From positions 1 through 64,000 of the forward strand of contig JANBVI010000008.1 of the NCBI GenBank assembly GCA_024239075.1: a stretch of 64,000 bases of DNA, given 5' to 3'. Position 1 is the first letter of the stretch; each line of letters begins with the position of its first letter. This DNA comes from Fischerella sp. CENA71 (GTDB lineage: Bacteria > Cyanobacteriota > Cyanobacteriia > Cyanobacteriales > Nostocaceae). The position numbers and the translations under genes were made by a program. This document shows positions 35,346 to 45,312 of this stretch, in pieces. Under the pieces are notes generated by a model. That model ran no database searches. It saw nothing but the letters and a program-made list of their open reading frames with translations, and was not told the origin of the DNA.

Positions 35346-35720
35346 TTACTGCTGATATTTTCTAATCAATTCCAACGCTTTTTGCAAATCAGCATTTCTT
35401 CCTTGTTGTCGAAACAATTCAGCAGCTTTTTGCAAATCAGCAATTCCACCTTGCTTATCTCCTGTTTCAGCACGAACTAAACCCCGGTTTCCGTAAGCTT
35501 TGGCATCGTTGGGATTAATTTTGATGGCAGAGGTGTAATCAGCTATAGCCCCTTTATGGTCTCCCAATTCACTGCGGGCTACACCCCGGTTGTAGTAGGC
35601 TTCGGCATCGTTAGGATTAATTTTGATGGCAAAGGTGTAATCAGCTATAGCCCCTTGATTAATTGTAGCCAGTGGTTTAGTGAAGCAGGCGATCGCTTGA
35701 CTTTCAAGACAGTTGCTACC
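35346..35720 (-). pseudogene. TPR protein, N-terminally truncated
   Basis: Two to three tetratricopeptide units (AIADYTFAIKINPNDAEAYY, NRGVARSELGDHKGAIADYT) and a C-terminal helix ending ALELIRKYQQ. The frame runs back to a stop near 35726 with no ATG or GTG; a TTG at 35567 is the only likely start and would leave just one and a half units. It is probably the 3' part of a longer TPR gene. It lies between the dead antitoxin and uvrA. Confidence 0.6.
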
Positions 35721-35734
35721 TACTACCTACTTAT

Positions 35735-38614
35735 CTAATTCGTCAAAGCTACTGGTGGATACTGCTGCAACACATGCTTCAAATACTGTCCAGTATACGA
35801 CTTGGGATTCTCTGCAACTTCTTCTGGCGTACCCTGAGCAATAATTTCTCCACCTTTATCACCACCTTCTGGCCCCAAATCTATCACCCAATCCGCACAA
35901 CGAATCACATCTAAGTTGTGTTCAATCACCAAAATCGAATTACCTTTATCTACTAATCTTTGCAACACATCTAATAACTTATGGACATCGTAAAAAGATA
36001 AACCTGTGGTTGGTTCATCAATTAAATAAAGTGTCTTACCTGTAGCGCGACGTGATAATTCTGTTGCTAACTTGACTCGCTGTGCTTCTCCACCAGATAA
36101 AGTTGTCGCAGGTTGTCCGAGTTGGATGTAACCCAAGCCAACATCTACTAAAGTTTGCAAGCGATTCACAGCTTTGGGAATATTCTGGAAAAACTCCAAA
36201 GCTTCCTCAACCGTCATCTTCAAAACATCAGCAATAGATTTATCTTTGTATTTGACCTGCAAGGTTTCGCGATTGTATCTTGCACCTTTGCAGACTTCAC
36301 ACTGCACATACACATCCGGGAGAAAATTCATCTCAATGACATTCACACCTTGTCCACTGCAAGCTTCGCAACGTCCACCTTTAACATTAAAAGAAAATTG
36401 TCCTGGTTTATAACCCCTCGCTTTCGCTTCAATAGTAGCTGAAAAGGCGTCACGAATGACATCAAAAATACCTGTGTAAGTCGCTGGGTTAGAACGGGGT
36501 GTCCTACCGATGGGTGATTGATCAATCACAATCGCTTTATCAATCGCACTCAATCCCTTAATTCCATCAATTTCTTTCGGTAAAGGAACCTTACGAAAAA
36601 GGTGATGTTGCAATGCTGGGTAAAGCAACTCATTAATTAAAGTGGACTTCCCAGAACCAGAAACACCCGTGACAGCAACAAGTTTACCGAGTGGAATCTC
36701 CACATCTATATTTCTGAGGTTGTTACGACGAGCATTTTTGATAATTAAACTTATCCCATTTCCTTCTCTTCTAGTTGCAGGAGTTTGAATTACTCGTCTT
36801 CCTGACAAATACGCACCTGTAAGAGAATTTTCTGCTGTTAATAAAGCTTTTAAATCACCTTCAGCAATAATATTACCACCGTGAATACCTGCACCCGGCC
36901 CAATATCAACTATATGATCAGCAGCCCGAATCGTGTCTTCGTCATGCTCAACGACAATTAATGTATTGCCCAAATCCCGCAACTTCGTTAAAGTTTGCAG
37001 TAACCTGCCGTTATCGCGTTGATGCAAACCAATACTTGGTTCATCTAAAACGTATAATACACCCGTCAACCCAGAACCAATCTGAGTTGCCAAACGAATG
37101 CGTTGCGCTTCTCCACCCGAAAGCGTCATCGCCGGACGATCTAGAGTTAAATAATCCAACCCCACATCCAACAAAAACTGCAACCTTGCCCGAATTTCTC
37201 GCAACACCAAATCTGCAATCTGCATTTGGCGATCGCTCAACTTTAATTGATCTACTCTGTGTTGACACTCACGAATCGACACCCCAGTCAAATCCAAAAC
37301 TCGGTACTGTCCCAACCGCACCGCCAAAGCTTCCGGTTTCAACCGCTTTCCCTGACATACTGCACAGGGTTGATCAATTAAATACTGTTCTAATTTTTGC
37401 TTAATTAACTCCGTACCTCCCTCATATTGACGCTGCAATATGGGAATTACACCTCTAAAACTCTTTTTCTCTGTACTTTCTTCTCCATATAAAATTATCT
37501 GTTGTTGTTCTTCAGTCAACTTTTGCCAGTGTGTCTGCAACTCGAACCCATGAGCTTGACTCAAACCATACAACAACTCTAAATAATAAGAATTATCCTT
37601 TTCCGACCAAGGAGCGATCGCAGCATATACAGGCGCTTCCGGATCAGGTACTACCAACTCCGGCGAAAATGTTTTTAAAGTACCAATTCCGTGACAATTA
37701 GGACAAGCACCGTAGGGCGAGTTAAACGAGAACAAACGCGGCGATAATTCCTCCATCACCGCACCGTGTTCTGGACAAGCAAAATTTTCGGAAAAAACTA
37801 ATTCTTCGTCCTTTGTGTCTTGAGTATTGTCAGAATTAGGAGTAAAAAGAATTACTGCTATACCTTCGGATAACTTTAAGCAAGTACTAAGCGAATCGAC
37901 CAAACGCTCTTGAATACCGTCTTTTTTCACCAAGCGATCGATCACAACTTCAATCGTATGTGTAAAATTTTTATCTAACTCAATCGCGTCTGAAAGTTCC
38001 CGCACTTCCCCATCGATCCGCACACGCACAAAACCTTGGGAAGCCAGACCAGATAACAGCTTTTTATGAGTACCTTTTTTACCCCGTACCACAGGCGCCA
38101 GAATTTGAAACCGGGTGCGATCGCTCAAATCCATAATCCGATCCACCATTTCATCAATGGTTTGGGGTGCAATACAGCGATCGCAAATCGGACAATGGGG
38201 TTCTCCCGCTCGTCCAAATAATAACCGCAGATAGTCGTAAATCTCTGTCACCGTTCCCACTGTCGAACGGGGGTTATGGGAAGTTGATTTTTGATCAATG
38301 GAAATCGCCGGACTCAACCCTTCAATTGACTCCACATCCGGCTTATCCATCTGTCCTAAAAATTGTCGCGCGTACGCACTCAGAGATTCCACATAGCGGC
38401 GCTGTCCTTCAGCAAAAATGGTATCGAATGCCAAAGAAGACTTACCAGAACCAGACACACCCGTAAAAACAATCAGGCGATCGCGTGGTAATTCTAAATC
38501 AATATTTTTCAGGTTATGCTGCCTAGCACCACGAATTCTAATAGTATTCAGGCTGTTGGGGTTGGGATGGGGAAGGTGTCCATTTAGGGATGCAGCAAAC
38601 TGAGTGTCTGACAT
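35735..38614 (-). CDS. uvrA: Excinuclease ABC subunit A
   Basis: 959 residues, full length. UvrA finds DNA damage and loads UvrB in nucleotide excision repair. Two ABC ATPase halves are seen: Walker [15 protein letters not shown] (near residue 55) and [14 protein letters not shown] (near 650), signature motifs [12 protein letters not shown] and [12 protein letters not shown]. Zinc modules are CPIC-x-RC (near 143), CPNCHGIG (near 307) and [15 protein letters not shown] (near 745). All are intact. The gene stands alone, with the unrelated TPR remnant downstream. Confidence 0.97.
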   Translation of the reverse strand: MSDTQFAASLNGHLPHPNPNSLNTIRIRGARQHNLKNIDLELPRDRLIVFTGVSGSGKSSLAFDTIFAEGQRRYVESLSAYARQFLGQMDKPDVESIEGLSPAISIDQKSTSHNPRSTVGTVTEIYDYLRLLFGRAGEPHCPICDRCIAPQTIDEMVDRIMDLSDRTRFQILAPVVRGKKGTHKKLLSGLASQGFVRVRIDGEVRELSDAIELDKNFTHTIEVVIDRLVKKDGIQERLVDSLSTCLKLSEGIAVILFTPNSDNTQDTKDEELVFSENFACPEHGAVMEELSPRLFSFNSPYGACPNCHGIGTLKTFSPELVVPDPEAPVYAAIAPWSEKDNSYYLELLYGLSQAHGFELQTHWQKLTEEQQQIILYGEESTEKKSFRGVIPILQRQYEGGTELIKQKLEQYLIDQPCAVCQGKRLKPEALAVRLGQYRVLDLTGVSIRECQHRVDQLKLSDRQMQIADLVLREIRARLQFLLDVGLDYLTLDRPAMTLSGGEAQRIRLATQIGSGLTGVLYVLDEPSIGLHQRDNGRLLQTLTKLRDLGNTLIVVEHDEDTIRAADHIVDIGPGAGIHGGNIIAEGDLKALLTAENSLTGAYLSGRRVIQTPATRREGNGISLIIKNARRNNLRNIDVEIPLGKLVAVTGVSGSGKSTLINELLYPALQHHLFRKVPLPKEIDGIKGLSAIDKAIVIDQSPIGRTPRSNPATYTGIFDVIRDAFSATIEAKARGYKPGQFSFNVKGGRCEACSGQGVNVIEMNFLPDVYVQCEVCKGARYNRETLQVKYKDKSIADVLKMTVEEALEFFQNIPKAVNRLQTLVDVGLGYIQLGQPATTLSGGEAQRVKLATELSRRATGKTLYLIDEPTTGLSFYDVHKLLDVLQRLVDKGNSILVIEHNLDVIRCADWVIDLGPEGGDKGGEIIAQGTPEEVAENPKSYTGQYLKHVLQQYPPVALTN

Positions 38615-38734
38615 ATCAACAGGCTAATAAATAGGGGCAGCATGAAACAGTCCTTAATAATACTAGCGTTGACTTGCACAGAATAGAACAATCGTACTGT
38701 TTGATTCACGGGAAATCAGTTAACAGTTACCAGT

Positions 38735-38776
38735 TTAATTTGATAACTGATAACTGATAACTGATAACTGATTAGT
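38735..38776. repeat. Short tandem repeat GATAACTGATAACTG
   Basis: At least four copies of TGATAACTGA-type units with a nine- to ten-base period just 3' of the DUF2267 gene. It is a simple repeat of the kind common between cyanobacterial genes. Confidence 0.7.
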
Positions 38777-38777
38777 A

Positions 38778-39320
38778 CTACGCCTGTTCCCAAAGTTCGC
38801 GCACGTGACCGGGAAGCCAGCTAGCAATCTCTTGAATGCGCTCTTGGGAAAGTTCTTCTTTGGTAGCAGAAAATACAGCTTTTACGACTTGCTCACGATC
38901 AGCTGTGGGTGGTAATCCTCCCTCGTTAGCGACTCGGAAAAGGAAGCGATCGCTATCAATTTTGAAAATACCAGGGCCTTGCCAAGGTGGACGTACCCGG
39001 CTCAAAAAGCCGACAATCGGGTTAGTATCTCGCCAGAGTTCGGCTACTTCTAGCTTTTGAAGTTCCTTCTCTTCTGTGGTGTAGGCTGGTTCATGCAATT
39101 CGGCTTCGACATGATCGGCTGCTTCTGTAGTCATTAAGTCACGCATAACGCGAAATACAACTTCAGTTAAATCTCTGGCATCATAAGGATCAGCAAGTCC
39201 ACCTCTGACCATAACTTTGTCCAGAAACGATCTGTGTTCGTCTGCGATCGCAACTCTAGTATCTTCAATCTCAGTAGGATCAACTTCCGGTAAGTCTTTT
39301 CTTAAAGTTTCGTCCGGCAT
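38778..39320 (-). CDS. DUF2267 protein
   Basis: 180 residues, acidic and soluble. Segments [40 protein letters not shown] and [11 protein letters not shown] match DUF2267, which is usually made of helical repeats with alternating Rossmann-free helices and is seen in stress-linked contexts. The middle ([15 protein letters not shown]) is unique to the longer cyanobacterial form. Function is unknown. ATG 39320 is preceded by an AT-rich leader. Confidence 0.82.
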   Translation of the reverse strand: MPDETLRKDLPEVDPTEIEDTRVAIADEHRSFLDKVMVRGGLADPYDARDLTEVVFRVMRDLMTTEAADHVEAELHEPAYTTEEKELQKLEVAELWRDTNPIVGFLSRVRPPWQGPGIFKIDSDRFLFRVANEGGLPPTADREQVVKAVFSATKEELSQERIQEIASWLPGHVRELWEQA

Positions 39321-39675
39321 ATTTTTTCTCGTGTTTTCTAGTATTTAGCAATTATGCTCATTTACTAAATTGCACTAGTTAAAAATGCTTAACACCGTTC
39401 CAAAGTTGGAGAAGGTCGGTAGCCAAAAGTTAGAGATTATTCTAGTTCTTCCGATTTCCCAGTGAGATGAAGCTAAAAGCCTCCTGAATTTACTGGTTGC
39501 ATATAGTCTTGACAAATAACAGATACCAGATAATTTGTAGATGTAAACAATTTACTGAACAATTCATTTAAAAATAAACATTTTAGATTTATTTAATATC
39601 AAAATCTAGATTTTTATATAAATCAATTAAATTTGCATTAGTTATAAAGTAAGTTTAAATAAGCATTTTAACTTT
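39321..39675. other. Divergent intergenic stretch, 355 bp
   Basis: It lies between the DUF2267 gene and the peptide-export operon. It is very AT-rich toward the export operon. No small precursor ORF with a double-glycine motif and no shared repeat is seen. Promoters for both sides must be here but none stands out. Confidence 0.4.
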
Positions 39676-41826
39676 ATGAAATATGCTCACGTCTTACAAC
39701 ATAACAAAGAAGATTGTGGTGCCGCTTGTCTTGCTGCAATTACCAAATATTATGGACGTAATTTTACTCTCAACCACATTCGTGAAGTCGTAGGTACTGG
39801 ACAATTTGGAACAACATTGTTGGGGCTAAAACGAGGTGCTGAAAGACTTGGTTTTAATGCTCGTCCTGTTAAAAGTTCACCAGAAATTTTAAACCGAATC
39901 AATAAAGCACCTCTACCAGCAATTATTCATTGGCAAGGTCATCATTGGGTAGTTTTATATGGTAAAAAAGGCAAAAAATGCGTAATTGCTGATCCTGCTG
40001 TAGGAGTGCGGTATCTGTCTCCACAAGATTTAGCAGAAGGTTGGACAGATTGGTTAATGCTTTTACTACAGCCAGATCCAATCAGATTTTATGCTCACGA
40101 GAGCGATCGCATCGGTGGTTTTTGGCGTTTCTTCAAGCGCATCTGGAATTTTCGCACGATTCTAGCTCAAGCCTTACCCCTGAATCTGATTTTAGGATTG
40201 CTATCTTTAGCTTCTCCTTTTCTGTTACAAATTCTCACTGATGATGTGCTAGTTCGAGGTGATACAAAACTCCTCACTACCATGGCGATCGCTGTGGTAG
40301 CCATGAATGTTATTTCTAGCAGTCTATCTTGGGTACAGTCTAACTTAATTGCTCACTTCTCCCAACGTCTGCAATTGAGGCTAGTTCTGGAATTTGGGCG
40401 TCAAATTCTACAATTACCACTCTCGTATTATGAAGTTCGTCGGAGTGGAGAAATCGTCAGTCGCCTACAAGATATTAACCAAATTAATCAACTAGTTGCT
40501 CAAATTGTTGTGAGTCTGCCTAGTAAATTTTTTATTGGTATAATTTCTTTAGTAATTATGAATTATTATAGCTGGAAGCTAACGATTATAGCTCTTTTAG
40601 TTTCTATATTAATGGTCATATCTACAGTCATCTTCCAGCCCAAACTACAGCAAAAAACTCGTGAGATTTTAGTTACAGAAGCCGAAGCACAAGGTGTTTT
40701 AGTAGAAACTTTTAAAAGTGCGCTTCTTCTCAAAACTACTACAGCATCACCGCAATTTTGGGAAGAATTACAAAGTCGATTTGGGCAAATTTCTGCTTTG
40801 ACATTAAGCACAACGCAGATTAGTATAAACAATCATATATTCTCTACTTTAGTTTCTGGGATTGGTAGCGTTGCTTTACTTTGGTTTGGTGGAAGTTTAG
40901 TTATTAATTCAGATGAAAACCTCAGTATTGGGCAACTACTTGCATTTAACTCAATGAATGGTAATTTCGTCAGCTTAATTGCTACTAGTATTATTTTCAT
41001 AGATGAATTGACTAAAACAAAAATTGCCACACAACGCCTTGCAGAAGTCATAGATATTACTCCAGAAAATCAAGATGACGGTAAAAAGCAGTTTGCGACA
41101 ATTTCTGAAGATGCTGACTTGATTTGTAGTAATGTTAGCTTTCATTACCCTGGTCAAATTGAACTGCTCAACAACTTTGATTTAACAATTCCTGGCGGTA
41201 AAGTTATCGCCATTATTGGTAAATCTGGTTGTGGTAAAAGCACGCTCGCTAAAATTATGGCGGGTTTATATCCACTCAAATCTGGTAATATTCGCCTTGG
41301 AATTTATAACCTAGAAGACCTAAGTTTAGATTGTCTGCGTCAACAGGTAGTTTTAGTTCCCCAAGACGCTCAATTTTGGAGTCGTTCTATTATTGAAAAC
41401 TTTCGTTTGGGAGCGCCTGATCTTACATTTGAGCAGATTGTGAAAGCTTGTCAAATAACACAAGCAGATGATTTTATTAGTAAACTTCCTCATAAGTATC
41501 AAACCGTTTTAGGTGAGTTTGGAGCAAATATTTCTGGTGGACAACGCCAACGCCTAGCAATAGCAAGAGCCATTGTTACAAACCCACCAGTATTAATTTT
41601 GGATGAATCGACTAGCGGACTCGATCCAGTCAGTGAAACACAAGTTCTAGATCAGCTACTCACGCATCGTCATGGGAAAACTACGATTTTGATTACTCAC
41701 CGTCCCCAGGTAATTAATCGTGCTGAGTGGATTGTAGTACTAGATCAAGGAAAGTTAAAAACTCAAGGTTCTTTAACGCAATTACGCTGTCAATCTGGAG
41801 AACATTTGAAATTTTTAAATCCTTAA
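39676..41826 (+). CDS. Peptidase-containing ABC transporter (C39), peptide exporter
   Basis: 716 residues in the order peptidase, membrane, ATPase. The C39 peptidase has Gln8, Cys14 (KEDCGAACLA), His90 (QGHHWVVLYG) and Asp106 (VIADPAVG). The membrane domain (about 160-440) has six helices. The ATPase has Walker A IGKSGCGKST (near 515), signature SGGQRQRLAIARAI and Walker B VLILDEST. Such transporters cut a leader after a double glycine and export the core. The HlyD-type gene is 24 bp downstream and the precursor candidate further on, so the three form one locus. Confidence 0.93.
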   Translation: MKYAHVLQHNKEDCGAACLAAITKYYGRNFTLNHIREVVGTGQFGTTLLGLKRGAERLGFNARPVKSSPEILNRINKAPLPAIIHWQGHHWVVLYGKKGKKCVIADPAVGVRYLSPQDLAEGWTDWLMLLLQPDPIRFYAHESDRIGGFWRFFKRIWNFRTILAQALPLNLILGLLSLASPFLLQILTDDVLVRGDTKLLTTMAIAVVAMNVISSSLSWVQSNLIAHFSQRLQLRLVLEFGRQILQLPLSYYEVRRSGEIVSRLQDINQINQLVAQIVVSLPSKFFIGIISLVIMNYYSWKLTIIALLVSILMVISTVIFQPKLQQKTREILVTEAEAQGVLVETFKSALLLKTTTASPQFWEELQSRFGQISALTLSTTQISINNHIFSTLVSGIGSVALLWFGGSLVINSDENLSIGQLLAFNSMNGNFVSLIATSIIFIDELTKTKIATQRLAEVIDITPENQDDGKKQFATISEDADLICSNVSFHYPGQIELLNNFDLTIPGGKVIAIIGKSGCGKSTLAKIMAGLYPLKSGNIRLGIYNLEDLSLDCLRQQVVLVPQDAQFWSRSIIENFRLGAPDLTFEQIVKACQITQADDFISKLPHKYQTVLGEFGANISGGQRQRLAIARAIVTNPPVLILDESTSGLDPVSETQVLDQLLTHRHGKTTILITHRPQVINRAEWIVVLDQGKLKTQGSLTQLRCQSGEHLKFLNP

Positions 41827-41850
41827 TTATTCATACTTATTCGCGTAATT

Positions 41851-43263
41851 ATGCTCTACACTCATAATCAAAAAGTTTTGCTGTCAACACCAAGTGAAGA
41901 GTTTCTTCCGCCTGTTAATCGCTGGACATCTTTAGCAGGAATTTTTCTTGTCGGGAGTATTGTAACTACTATTACTTTATGTTCATTCATTAAATACAAT
42001 GTCACTGTAAAAGTTACTGGTATTGTGCGTCCTACAGGAGAAATTCGGTTAGTACAATCAAAAATTGAAGGAATTGTTAAAAGTATTTTGGTTAAAGAAG
42101 ATCAATTAGTTAAACAGGGAGAGGTGATCGCTTATCTTGAAGATAAACAATTACAAATTAAAAATAACCAACTGCAAGGGAATATCCAACAGGATAAATT
42201 ACAAATAATCCAAATCAATGCTCAAATTAAAGCCTTAGATTCCCAAATTCAGTCTGAAACAATAGTAGCAGAACGGACAGTAGCTTCTGCTAAAACAGAT
42301 TTGCAACGCAATCAACAGGAATATCAACAGCGACAAATTACCACGAATAGCGAATTACTTGCAACTCAAGCAAATTTGCAAAAAGCCCAAGCCAACTTGC
42401 AAAAAGCTCAAGCTGATTTAAGTTTTGCACAGATGGATCGCGATCGCTATCAGCATCTATCAGAAATTGGTGCTATTGGGAACCGGGAATTTGAGCAGAA
42501 AAAGCTAGTTGTGAAGCAAACTAAAGCCATGCTTGAAGCTGAAGAAAAAGCTGTTGATATCGCCAAAGCTCAAGTGCAATCAGCTAAAGCTGCTATTAAT
42601 CCTACCACTGCCACAGTGGCGATCGCTCAACAGCGCATTACCCAAGAAACTGCAAGAGGAAAAGCAACTATCGCTTCTTTAAAAAAAGAAAAACAAGCTT
42701 TAATTCAGCGTCGAGTTGAAGTAGAAAAGCAACTCGGACAATCTCAAAAAGAACTCCAACAAATAGCCAATCAGCTGCAAGATACTATTGTGCGAGCAAC
42801 TAGTGATGGTATCATCTTCCAGTTCAATTTACGAAACCCTGGTCAAGTACTAAGAGTTAGCGAAGCGATCGCTGAAATTGCTCCTAATCATGCTCCTGTT
42901 GTCATTAAAGCAATCATTCCCACTCACGATATCAAAAATGTTGCAGTTGGTCAAAAAGTACAATTGCGAATAGATGCTTGTCCTTATCCTGATTATGGAA
43001 CTCTTAAAGGAGTTGTTGAAGTTGTTTCTCCAGACACAATTACACCTACAAGCAATAATATAAATACAGCAAAATCAGAATCTACAACTTCTGCTGTTAG
43101 CTACTTTGCAGCAACTATTCGACCCCAAAGTCTAACATTTGGAAATGGTGAGCGCCAGTGTCATATCAAATCAGGGATGCAGGTAAAAGCTGACATTATT
43201 TCTAGAGAAGAGACAGCACTGCAATTTATGCTGAGAAAAGCCAGGTTAGCTACTGATTTATAG
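41851..43263 (+). CDS. HlyD-family membrane fusion protein
   Basis: 470 residues. One membrane anchor near the N-terminus (LAGIFLVGSIVTTITLCSFI), a biotinyl-lipoyl-like half (IEGIVKSILVKEDQLVKQGE), a long coiled coil (about 100-310; LQKAQANLQKAQADL is typical) and a beta-barrel end (VQLRIDACPYPDYGTLKGVV). It bridges the ABC exporter to an outer-membrane channel. No TolC-like gene is next to it, so that part must be shared from elsewhere. It is co-transcribed with the exporter, judging by the 24-bp gap. Confidence 0.9.
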   Translation: MLYTHNQKVLLSTPSEEFLPPVNRWTSLAGIFLVGSIVTTITLCSFIKYNVTVKVTGIVRPTGEIRLVQSKIEGIVKSILVKEDQLVKQGEVIAYLEDKQLQIKNNQLQGNIQQDKLQIIQINAQIKALDSQIQSETIVAERTVASAKTDLQRNQQEYQQRQITTNSELLATQANLQKAQANLQKAQADLSFAQMDRDRYQHLSEIGAIGNREFEQKKLVVKQTKAMLEAEEKAVDIAKAQVQSAKAAINPTTATVAIAQQRITQETARGKATIASLKKEKQALIQRRVEVEKQLGQSQKELQQIANQLQDTIVRATSDGIIFQFNLRNPGQVLRVSEAIAEIAPNHAPVVIKAIIPTHDIKNVAVGQKVQLRIDACPYPDYGTLKGVVEVVSPDTITPTSNNINTAKSESTTSAVSYFAATIRPQSLTFGNGERQCHIKSGMQVKADIISREETALQFMLRKARLATDL

Positions 43264-43278
43264 ATCACAACACAATAC

Positions 43279-43389
43279 GTACTGGCGTGGCAAGCTTAAA
43301 ATGGTGCATTAATAAACCGCAGAGGCACAGAGAACACAGAGATAGAATCAGAGATTTATTGCACTATTTTAGCCTTGCCATGCCAGTAC
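43279..43389. repeat. MITE-like palindromic element, copy 2
   Basis: The left arm GTACTGGCGTGGCAAGCTTA and the right arm TAGCCTTGCCATGCCAGTAC pair over about 34 bp with few mismatches. The inner part has AACCGCAGAGGCACAGAGAA, a string often found in cyanobacterial intergenic DNA. The element matches the one at 6792 in core arms and length. It lies between the HlyD gene and the precursor peptide gene and could act as a transcript-processing or termination hairpin. Confidence 0.75.
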
Positions 43390-43632
43390 AGGTAGTTAGC
43401 TAATAATCTAACTAGTGCATATGAACACATACAACAAAATCTTTTTATTTCCGCGATTTTCATGCTAATTATCTAGCAAATATTAGTGTCAAGATATTCA
43501 TTGATTTATATTATCGTTATTATATTAGAAATTTAATAATTTATGATTGCATGAAAGTCGTATATCAATTTAAAAAATTCTAACTTTATAGAATTATTAG
43601 TTAGAAGTTAAAGTGAGTTGGAGAAACAAATT
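43390..43632. other. Leader of the precursor peptide gene
   Basis: AT-rich, no open frame. A ribosome-binding site GGAG (43620-43623) lies nine bases before ATG 43633. The separate leader makes an own promoter for the peptide gene likely. Confidence 0.45.
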
Positions 43633-43830
43633 ATGCAATTTACAAAGCCAAAAAAACATGTTCAACCCACACAAGAGAACCATGAATTTGAACTTTTTGA
43701 AGACTTAACAGATGAAGAGATAGAGAAAGTATGTGGTGGTGTTACGAAATTAGACTTTGAAGAATTTAAAGCTGATTTCAAATTAGCCAAGATTGAGTTT
43801 ACAGCAGAATTTCTAACTTTGAAATTCTAA
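43633..43830 (+). CDS. Double-glycine precursor peptide, putative secreted peptide
   Basis: 65 residues from ATG 43633, with GGAG upstream. The leader ends in LFEDLTDEEIEKVCGG, which fits the ELSxEELExVxGG leader recognised by C39 transporters, so cleavage after Gly36 is expected. The core would be 29 residues (VTKLDFEEFKADFKLAKIEF then TAEFLTLKF), with Phe/Leu spaced every three to four residues (an amphipathic helix), no cysteine or serine, and about equal acidic and basic residues. No modification enzyme gene is next to it, so an unmodified bacteriocin or signal peptide is the simplest reading. The role is unknown. Confidence 0.8.
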   Translation: MQFTKPKKHVQPTQENHEFELFEDLTDEEIEKVCGGVTKLDFEEFKADFKLAKIEFTAEFLTLKF

Positions 43831-43916
43831 GACAATTGCTGGATTTATACAATAAGAGTGCTTAATTATTTATAGGATTTAAGCATAGGAAATATTTACT
43901 TTTTGCTTGATTTATC

Positions 43917-43945
43917 ACCAGAGAAGTTTCTTCTACTGGTGTTTT
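43917..43945 (+). terminator. Rho-independent terminator after the precursor gene
   Basis: ACCAGAGAAG, TTT loop, CTTCTACTGGT, then GTTTTA: a ten-base stem with one bulge followed by a short T run. It ends the peptide transcript 87 bp after the stop. Confidence 0.7.
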
Positions 43946-43977
43946 ACGTTAATGTGACTTCGACAAATATTATCAGA

Positions 43978-44190
43978 CTAAGTAAGTCGGCGTTAATATT
44001 TCAAACTATATTAATAAATTTAAAGTGGGGTGCGTTGCAATACGGTTCGGTTAAGAATTTTTCGTCATGCTTTGGGATGTAGAGACGTGCCATGGCACGT
44101 CTCTGGTGGGTTTAGATGTCTCATCGATTTGTCTTATCCGAACCGTATTGGGGTGCGTTGTCGCGCAGCGTAACGCACCTTCAAATAGAC
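43978..44190. repeat. MITE-like element (TTAAGTAAGT family), copy B, with a nested element
   Basis: The left end (CTAAGTAAGTCGGCGTTAAT) and next 40 bp match the left arm of the element at 34756. Inside it, 44038-44150 is a second element with 18-bp ends CAATACGGTTCGGTTAAG / CTTATCCGAACCGTATTG, flanked on both sides by GGGTGCGTTG as a probable target duplication. The right end of the outer element is degraded. Confidence 0.7.
44038..44150. mobile_element. Nested 113-bp miniature element with target duplication
   Basis: The terminal inverted repeats differ by one base over 18. A perfect 24-bp palindrome (44081-44104, AGAGACGTGCCA and its complement) lies in the middle. The ten-base GGGTGCGTTG on each side is present once in the related element at 34.8 kb, as expected for an insertion. 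It has no coding capacity, so it must be moved by a transposase from elsewhere. Confidence 0.7.
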
Positions 44191-44220
44191 GCACGAAATG
44201 CGACTTCTCAACAGAGTAAT

Positions 44221-45120
44221 CTAAAATCCAAAATGGTATAACCACTCTACAATCTGTGAATTCACCACATCCGGTACTTCATCATGAGGACAATGGCCAG
44301 CGCCAGGAATGGGAACAATTTTGATATTCTGACCATTCTCCCGCGCTTGTTCGTAAATCTTCGCACCAGCGATTGGTGTCCAAGGATCATCAGCACCCCA
44401 AATTACTAGCAGAGGATGTTGGACTTTCGGTAATAGCTCTTCAGGTCTGGGGCCTGGAGGTGCGGTAAGGATAGATGCGAAAACTTTTTGCGCTCCTGGA
44501 TCACACGATGGTGTATGAAGTATATCTACCAATTCATCAGTGACGGCTTGGCGATCGCGATAGACTTGGTAAAGAGTACGGCGAATTTGATGTTTTTGCC
44601 GAATGCGGTTAAATACGAATGTCCCCGTAATCGGATGACCAACCAGTTTATTAAAAGCAGACATCACAACTCGTAGCGGTGGGTTCAATTCGTGAGGACG
44701 ATGACTCAAACCCCCCGCAGAGTTAATCAACACCCCACCCGCAACAATTTCTGGATATTTGGCTAATACGATCAAACTTAAAAGTGCGCCGATAGAGTTA
44801 CCAATAAATACGGCTGGTTCGTTAATATGGGTTGTCCAAAAATCTTTAAGTAGTTCCACCCAAAGTTCTACTGTATAATCAATGGCTGCTTTTTCAGAAC
44901 CACCAAATCCCAGTAAATCAAGGGCAAATACTTGATAGCCAGCATCGGCTAAAACGGGGATATTTTTTCGCCAATGACCAATACAAGCACCAAAGCCGTG
45001 AACTAAAACTAAGGGTTTACCTGTTCCCACAACGGTGTATTGAATTTTATAGCCTTGCCAAGTCCAAAAGTATTTTTCAAAAGTGGCTATTGTCGGTAGC
45101 TGCTGGATATTTACAGTCAT
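44221..45120 (-). CDS. Alpha/beta hydrolase, pheophytinase-like
   Basis: 299 residues. HGF oxyanion (LVLVHGFGACIGHW), nucleophile Ser in FIGNSIGALL, acid in LVIWGADDPWTP, and His in GAGHCPHDE. The pattern HGFGA-x-IGHWRKN is typical of the plant and cyanobacterial group that includes pheophytinase-type esterases. The substrate is not shown. The 3' end lies just after the MITE-like elements. ATG 45120 gives the expected length. Confidence 0.88.
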   Translation of the reverse strand: MTVNIQQLPTIATFEKYFWTWQGYKIQYTVVGTGKPLVLVHGFGACIGHWRKNIPVLADAGYQVFALDLLGFGGSEKAAIDYTVELWVELLKDFWTTHINEPAVFIGNSIGALLSLIVLAKYPEIVAGGVLINSAGGLSHRPHELNPPLRVVMSAFNKLVGHPITGTFVFNRIRQKHQIRRTLYQVYRDRQAVTDELVDILHTPSCDPGAQKVFASILTAPPGPRPEELLPKVQHPLLVIWGADDPWTPIAGAKIYEQARENGQNIKIVPIPGAGHCPHDEVPDVVNSQIVEWLYHFGF

Positions 45121-45312
45121 TATTAAGATTAGTAAAGCTTTTTTTATATAATAATTTGTTCTGAGCGTCTAGATGTACGCAAAGTGAGTAATGAGAACTT
45201 TTGTCCTCTTTCATCGCTATTTTAAGGGCTTATGCGGAGAAGCACTAGGTTGCGATCGCCTTAATAAACACTTTAATACTTACCTAATTCTAGAAGTAGC
45301 TGATAGCTAAAA

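Noticed and set aside
35226-35480. 84-codon open frame on the plus strand
   Set aside because: It is the complement of the TPR fragment and of repeat-like DNA; no family character.
36961-37404. 147-codon open frame on the plus strand
   Set aside because: Antisense to the conserved part of uvrA; composition is that of a shadow frame.
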